From contig JANXSE010000056.1 of assembly GCA_025356695.1 (NCBI GenBank), positions 1-9,087 on the forward strand: a DNA stretch of 9,087 bases. The letters run 5' to 3'. Shown piece by piece: positions 6,808 to 9,087 of the stretch. Numbering within the stretch: the stretch's first letter is position 1; each line of letters starts with the position of its first letter. The notes under the pieces were generated by a model. The model searched no databases, had not been told where the DNA came from, and saw only the letters and a list, made by a program, of their open reading frames with translations. The position numbers were made by a program, and so were the translations under genes. Source of the DNA: Betaproteobacteria bacterium. GTDB taxonomy: Bacteria; Pseudomonadota; Gammaproteobacteria; Burkholderiales; SG8-41.

Positions 6808-7688
6808 CGTCCCGTTGCGCACACTGCGGGATGCTGCAAGCGCCGTTGTTTGAAGCGCGCGACGAAAACCGCGGCGGCGCGGGCACTTTTGCTTACGCGC
6901 GCTGCGGACACTGCGGATTGATTTCGAACGCGACACCACCCGCCGACCTGCAACCCTATTACGCTGAAGAGTACTATGCGATTCCGTCCGCTGAAGCGCT
7001 ACAACGGCTGGCATCGCGCGAGAATTGCAAAATCGATGCCATCAAGCGTTTCGTCGCATGCGGCCGCCTGCTGGAAATCGGCCCGGCGTTCGGCGTTTTC
7101 GCGCTGCGTGCAAAACGCGAAGGTTTCAGCGTGACCTGCATCGAACGCGATGCACGCTGCCGGGACTTTCTCGAACAAACCGTCGGCGTGCAGGCGATCG
7201 GCAGCGCCGAGACGCTCGCCGCCATGGCGCAATTGCCGTCTTTTGACGTCATCGCCTTGTGGCAGGTCATCGAACATCTGGAGGCCCCGCTTGAATTTAT
7301 TGACGCGGCGGCGGCGCAACTCGCGCCGGGGGGGCTGCTGGCGCTGAGCACGCCCAACCCGGACGCCTGTCAATTTGCATGGATGGGCAAAGCCTGGCCG
7401 CACGTCGATGCGCCGCGACATCTGCATCTGCTGCCCGCACCGTTGCTGATCGAGCGGGCCGGCCGGCACGGCCTGCGGCCCTGTCTGCTCGACAGCGATG
7501 ACGCTGACGCGCGCAGCTGGAACCGCTTCGGCTGGCAGCGCCTGATCATGAACCGCATCCCGGGACGGATCGGCACGGCCATCGGTCTGCTTGCCGGCCT
7601 CGCATTGAGTCTGCTTCTGCGCCCGCTGGAGTCCCGCCCCATGCGCGGCAGCACCTATACTCTGATTTTTCGGAAGCAGCCCGCATGA
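6783..7688 (+). CDS. SAM-dependent methyltransferase with N-terminal zinc-ribbon-like module
   Basis: This protein of 301 residues starts at ATG 6783, inside the end of the flippase gene, with no clear ribosome site; translation is probably coupled. The N-terminus has CAHC (Cys12, Cys15) and CGHC (Cys41, Cys44), a likely zinc ribbon. The class I methyltransferase domain follows: LLEIGPAFG (96-104), acidic Glu121 after the second strand, DVIALWQVIEHL (155-166) and LAPGGLLALSTPNPD (180-194), typical of the Methyltransf_23/UbiG-like group. A hydrophobic stretch (GLLAGLALSLLL) near the C-terminus might touch the membrane. It lacks the Methyltransf_14 domain and the YxEH motif of the C-methyltransferase at 2567-3802, so it is a different type. 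In this context it probably O-methylates a sugar or glycan end. The acceptor cannot be read from sequence. Start choice is supported by the CxxC needing to be included. Confidence 0.85.
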   Translation: MDFWKKQITSRCAHCGMLQAPLFEARDENRGGAGTFAYARCGHCGLISNATPPADLQPYYAEEYYAIPSAEALQRLASRENCKIDAIKRFVACGRLLEIGPAFGVFALRAKREGFSVTCIERDARCRDFLEQTVGVQAIGSAETLAAMAQLPSFDVIALWQVIEHLEAPLEFIDAAAAQLAPGGLLALSTPNPDACQFAWMGKAWPHVDAPRHLHLLPAPLLIERAGRHGLRPCLLDSDDADARSWNRFGWQRLIMNRIPGRIGTAIGLLAGLALSLLLRPLESRPMRGSTYTLIFRKQPA

Positions 7689-8833
7689 CGCGGTTTTCGG
7701 TATTGTTGCCCACGCGCAACGGCGGCCCGTTCATCGACAACTGCATCCGGTCGATTCTCGATCAGGATGCCGATCTCGAATTGATCGTTTCCGACAACGC
7801 AAATACCGACGACACACCGGCAGTTCTGGAGCGCTGGCGCAGCGACCCGCGGGTCAGTATCCTGCGCCTGGACGCACCGCAGCCGGTCACCGACAACTGG
7901 AACAACGCGCTGCAAGCCGCGACCGGTGACTATCTGTTGATGATGGGCGACGACGACTGCCTGCTGCCCGGCAGTTTACGGCGGCTCGAAACGATCATTG
8001 CGCGCCATGCACAGCCTGACTGCGTCATCTACAACGCTTATTCATACGTGGCGCCGGGTTCGATCGACAACGACGACAACAGCTACTACGGTGAACAGCA
8101 TTTTCACTATGAGCCGGCACTCGACCGCGAAATGCTGCTGGCGCCCGATTTGCGCCGCGCCATCGTCCGCGACATGTTCCGCTTTCGCGTGCGCATACCG
8201 CTGAACATGCAGACCACGCTGGTGCGCAGGCAGGCCGCCAACCTGGTGCCGGGCGGACTTTTCCAGCCGCCGTTTCCCGATCATTTTGCGTTGAACAGCC
8301 TGCTGCTGCTGGCGCCGAAATGGGTTTTCGTGCCGGAGCGACTGGCAGTCATCGGCGTTTCACCAAAATCATTCGGCCATTACGTCTACAGCAATCAGCA
8401 GGCCAGCGGCCTGGCCTATCTGGGCATCAACGCAAACTTCCCCGGGCGCCTGCCCGGTAACGAACTGCTGAACGGCATGCATGTCTGGCTCAGCATGCTG
8501 GAGAAAAACTTTCCGGCGCAACTGCACGGCGTCCGCATCGACCGCGCTGGCTATGTGCGGCGCCAGGTCTATGCGTGGCTGATGCAGCGCAATCTCGGCA
8601 GCATCGCAACCGCGGAATTGCTCGGCAATTTCGGCCGCCTCAGTCTGCGCGACTGGTGCGGTCTGGCCGCCTCGGTATTCGACGGCCAGAGCTGGCAGCG
8701 CTTGATGCGCTTTTTTACGCGGGCCTCAAAAAGCGACATCGAACAGCAATGGGGTGGACTCAAGCCGCTGCCGGGTATCCGCAACATCGCCGAATTCGCC
8801 AAGTGGTCCTCGGCCGGGACGAACAAGGCCTGA
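7685..8833 (+). CDS. Family 2 glycosyltransferase (GT-A fold)
   Basis: This 382-residue protein starts at ATG 7685, sharing ATGA with the upstream stop; GGAAG at 7672-7676 is a good ribosome site. The N-terminal GT-A domain has FSVLLPTRNGGPFIDNCI (4-21), the nucleotide-binding IVSDNANTDDT (34-44), VTDNWNNAL (68-76) and GDYLLMMGDDD (81-91), the last holding the metal-binding DxD acids. There are no obvious membrane helices, so it should act at the cytosolic face of the inner membrane, adding a sugar from a nucleotide donor to the lipid-linked repeat unit. The usual SDNASTD motif reads SDNANTD here, a mild variation. The roughly 200 residues after the catalytic core show no motif I can name. 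Donor and acceptor cannot be predicted. One base separates its stop from the next start. Confidence 0.92.
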   Translation: MTRFSVLLPTRNGGPFIDNCIRSILDQDADLELIVSDNANTDDTPAVLERWRSDPRVSILRLDAPQPVTDNWNNALQAATGDYLLMMGDDDCLLPGSLRRLETIIARHAQPDCVIYNAYSYVAPGSIDNDDNSYYGEQHFHYEPALDREMLLAPDLRRAIVRDMFRFRVRIPLNMQTTLVRRQAANLVPGGLFQPPFPDHFALNSLLLLAPKWVFVPERLAVIGVSPKSFGHYVYSNQQASGLAYLGINANFPGRLPGNELLNGMHVWLSMLEKNFPAQLHGVRIDRAGYVRRQVYAWLMQRNLGSIATAELLGNFGRLSLRDWCGLAASVFDGQSWQRLMRFFTRASKSDIEQQWGGLKPLPGIRNIAEFAKWSSAGTNKA

Positions 8834-8834
8834 C

Positions 8835-9087
8835 ATGCCGGCATTGAAAGACCTGCGCGTCGGCTTCGTTCCCTATTCGACATCGCTGCAGATGCCCGGC
8901 GACCGCCGGCGTTTCGCCAATTACGCGCAGCAACGCGGCATCCACCTCGAACTCGCCGACCCGCGCGAACGCTACGATGTGGTCGTGCTGTCGGAACGCG
9001 CCGACATCAGCGTCTGGTGCGATTACACCAAAGGCAAAATCGTCTACGACCTGATCGATTCGTACCTCGCCATCCCGCGCAGCAACC
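8835..9087 (+). CDS. Glycosyltransferase-like protein, N-terminal fragment
   Basis: The frame opens at ATG 8835, one base after the previous stop, with AAGG at 8825-8828 as ribosome site, and stays open to the end of the window (84 complete codons). The protein begins with a strand LRVGFVPYS (7-15), followed by PGDRRRFANYAQQRG, then YDVVVLSERADISVW and KIVYDLIDSYLA. This alternation, with a YDVVV strand followed by a VYDLIDSYL strand, fits the N-terminal half of a GT-B fold; from memory it resembles family 4-like glycosyltransferases in polysaccharide clusters. The C-terminal nucleotide-sugar binding half lies beyond the window, so the call is not proven here. Its position fits a further sugar-adding step. 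Confidence 0.6.
   Translation, partial: MPALKDLRVGFVPYSTSLQMPGDRRRFANYAQQRGIHLELADPRERYDVVVLSERADISVWCDYTKGKIVYDLIDSYLAIPRSN

Noticed and set aside
6358..7014. A 218-codon open frame on the - strand
   Set aside because: It spans the flippase/methyltransferase junction in antisense, is Arg-rich and lacks any motif.

Overview
The window is a stretch of a surface-polysaccharide (O-antigen, capsule or exopolysaccharide) biosynthesis cluster from a GC-rich Gram-negative bacterium. I think a betaproteobacterium or a related proteobacterium is most likely, judging from codon use and protein style, but this is an inference from general look, not a marker gene. All ten genes lie on the + strand and are packed almost without gaps. 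Four adjacent pairs share ATGA overlaps and one shares a GTGA overlap. One pair overlaps by 25 bases, one is separated by a single base, and the only gaps are 19 and about 78 bases. I see no tRNA, rRNA, CRISPR array, insertion sequence, convincing terminator or internal promoter. The simplest reading is one long co-transcribed operon that extends past both ends.

Layout: (1) 1-462, the C-terminal end of a membrane-anchored family 2 glycosyltransferase. (2) 459-1124, a membrane-anchored YdcF/SanA-like DUF218 protein, lower in GC than the rest over its last two thirds. (3) 1203-2570, a polytopic membrane protein that I cannot name; it looks like a GT-C-type enzyme or, less likely, a polymerase. 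(4-6) 2567-5243, a three-gene block: a three-domain sugar C-methyltransferase, an RmlC-like epimerase and an extended-SDR ketoreductase. (7) 5263-6807, a Wzx-type flippase. (8) 6783-7688, a second, unrelated SAM methyltransferase that also carries an N-terminal CxxC/CxxC zinc-ribbon-like module. (9) 7685-8833, a cytosolic family 2 glycosyltransferase. (10) 8835 to the end, the start of a further glycosyltransferase-like protein.

How they fit together: genes 4-6 have the composition expected for the last steps in making a nucleotide-activated, C-methyl-branched 6-deoxyhexose from a 4-keto-6-deoxy intermediate (C-3 methylation, epimerisation, 4-keto reduction). The glycosyltransferases would build this sugar into a lipid-linked repeat unit, the second methyltransferase could decorate it, and the flippase would export the unit across the inner membrane. 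The nucleotidyltransferase and 4,6-dehydratase that should supply the substrate are not in the window and should lie nearby. The branched-sugar block is the most interesting part. The families are known, but the exact sugar and the role of the gene 3 membrane protein are open.
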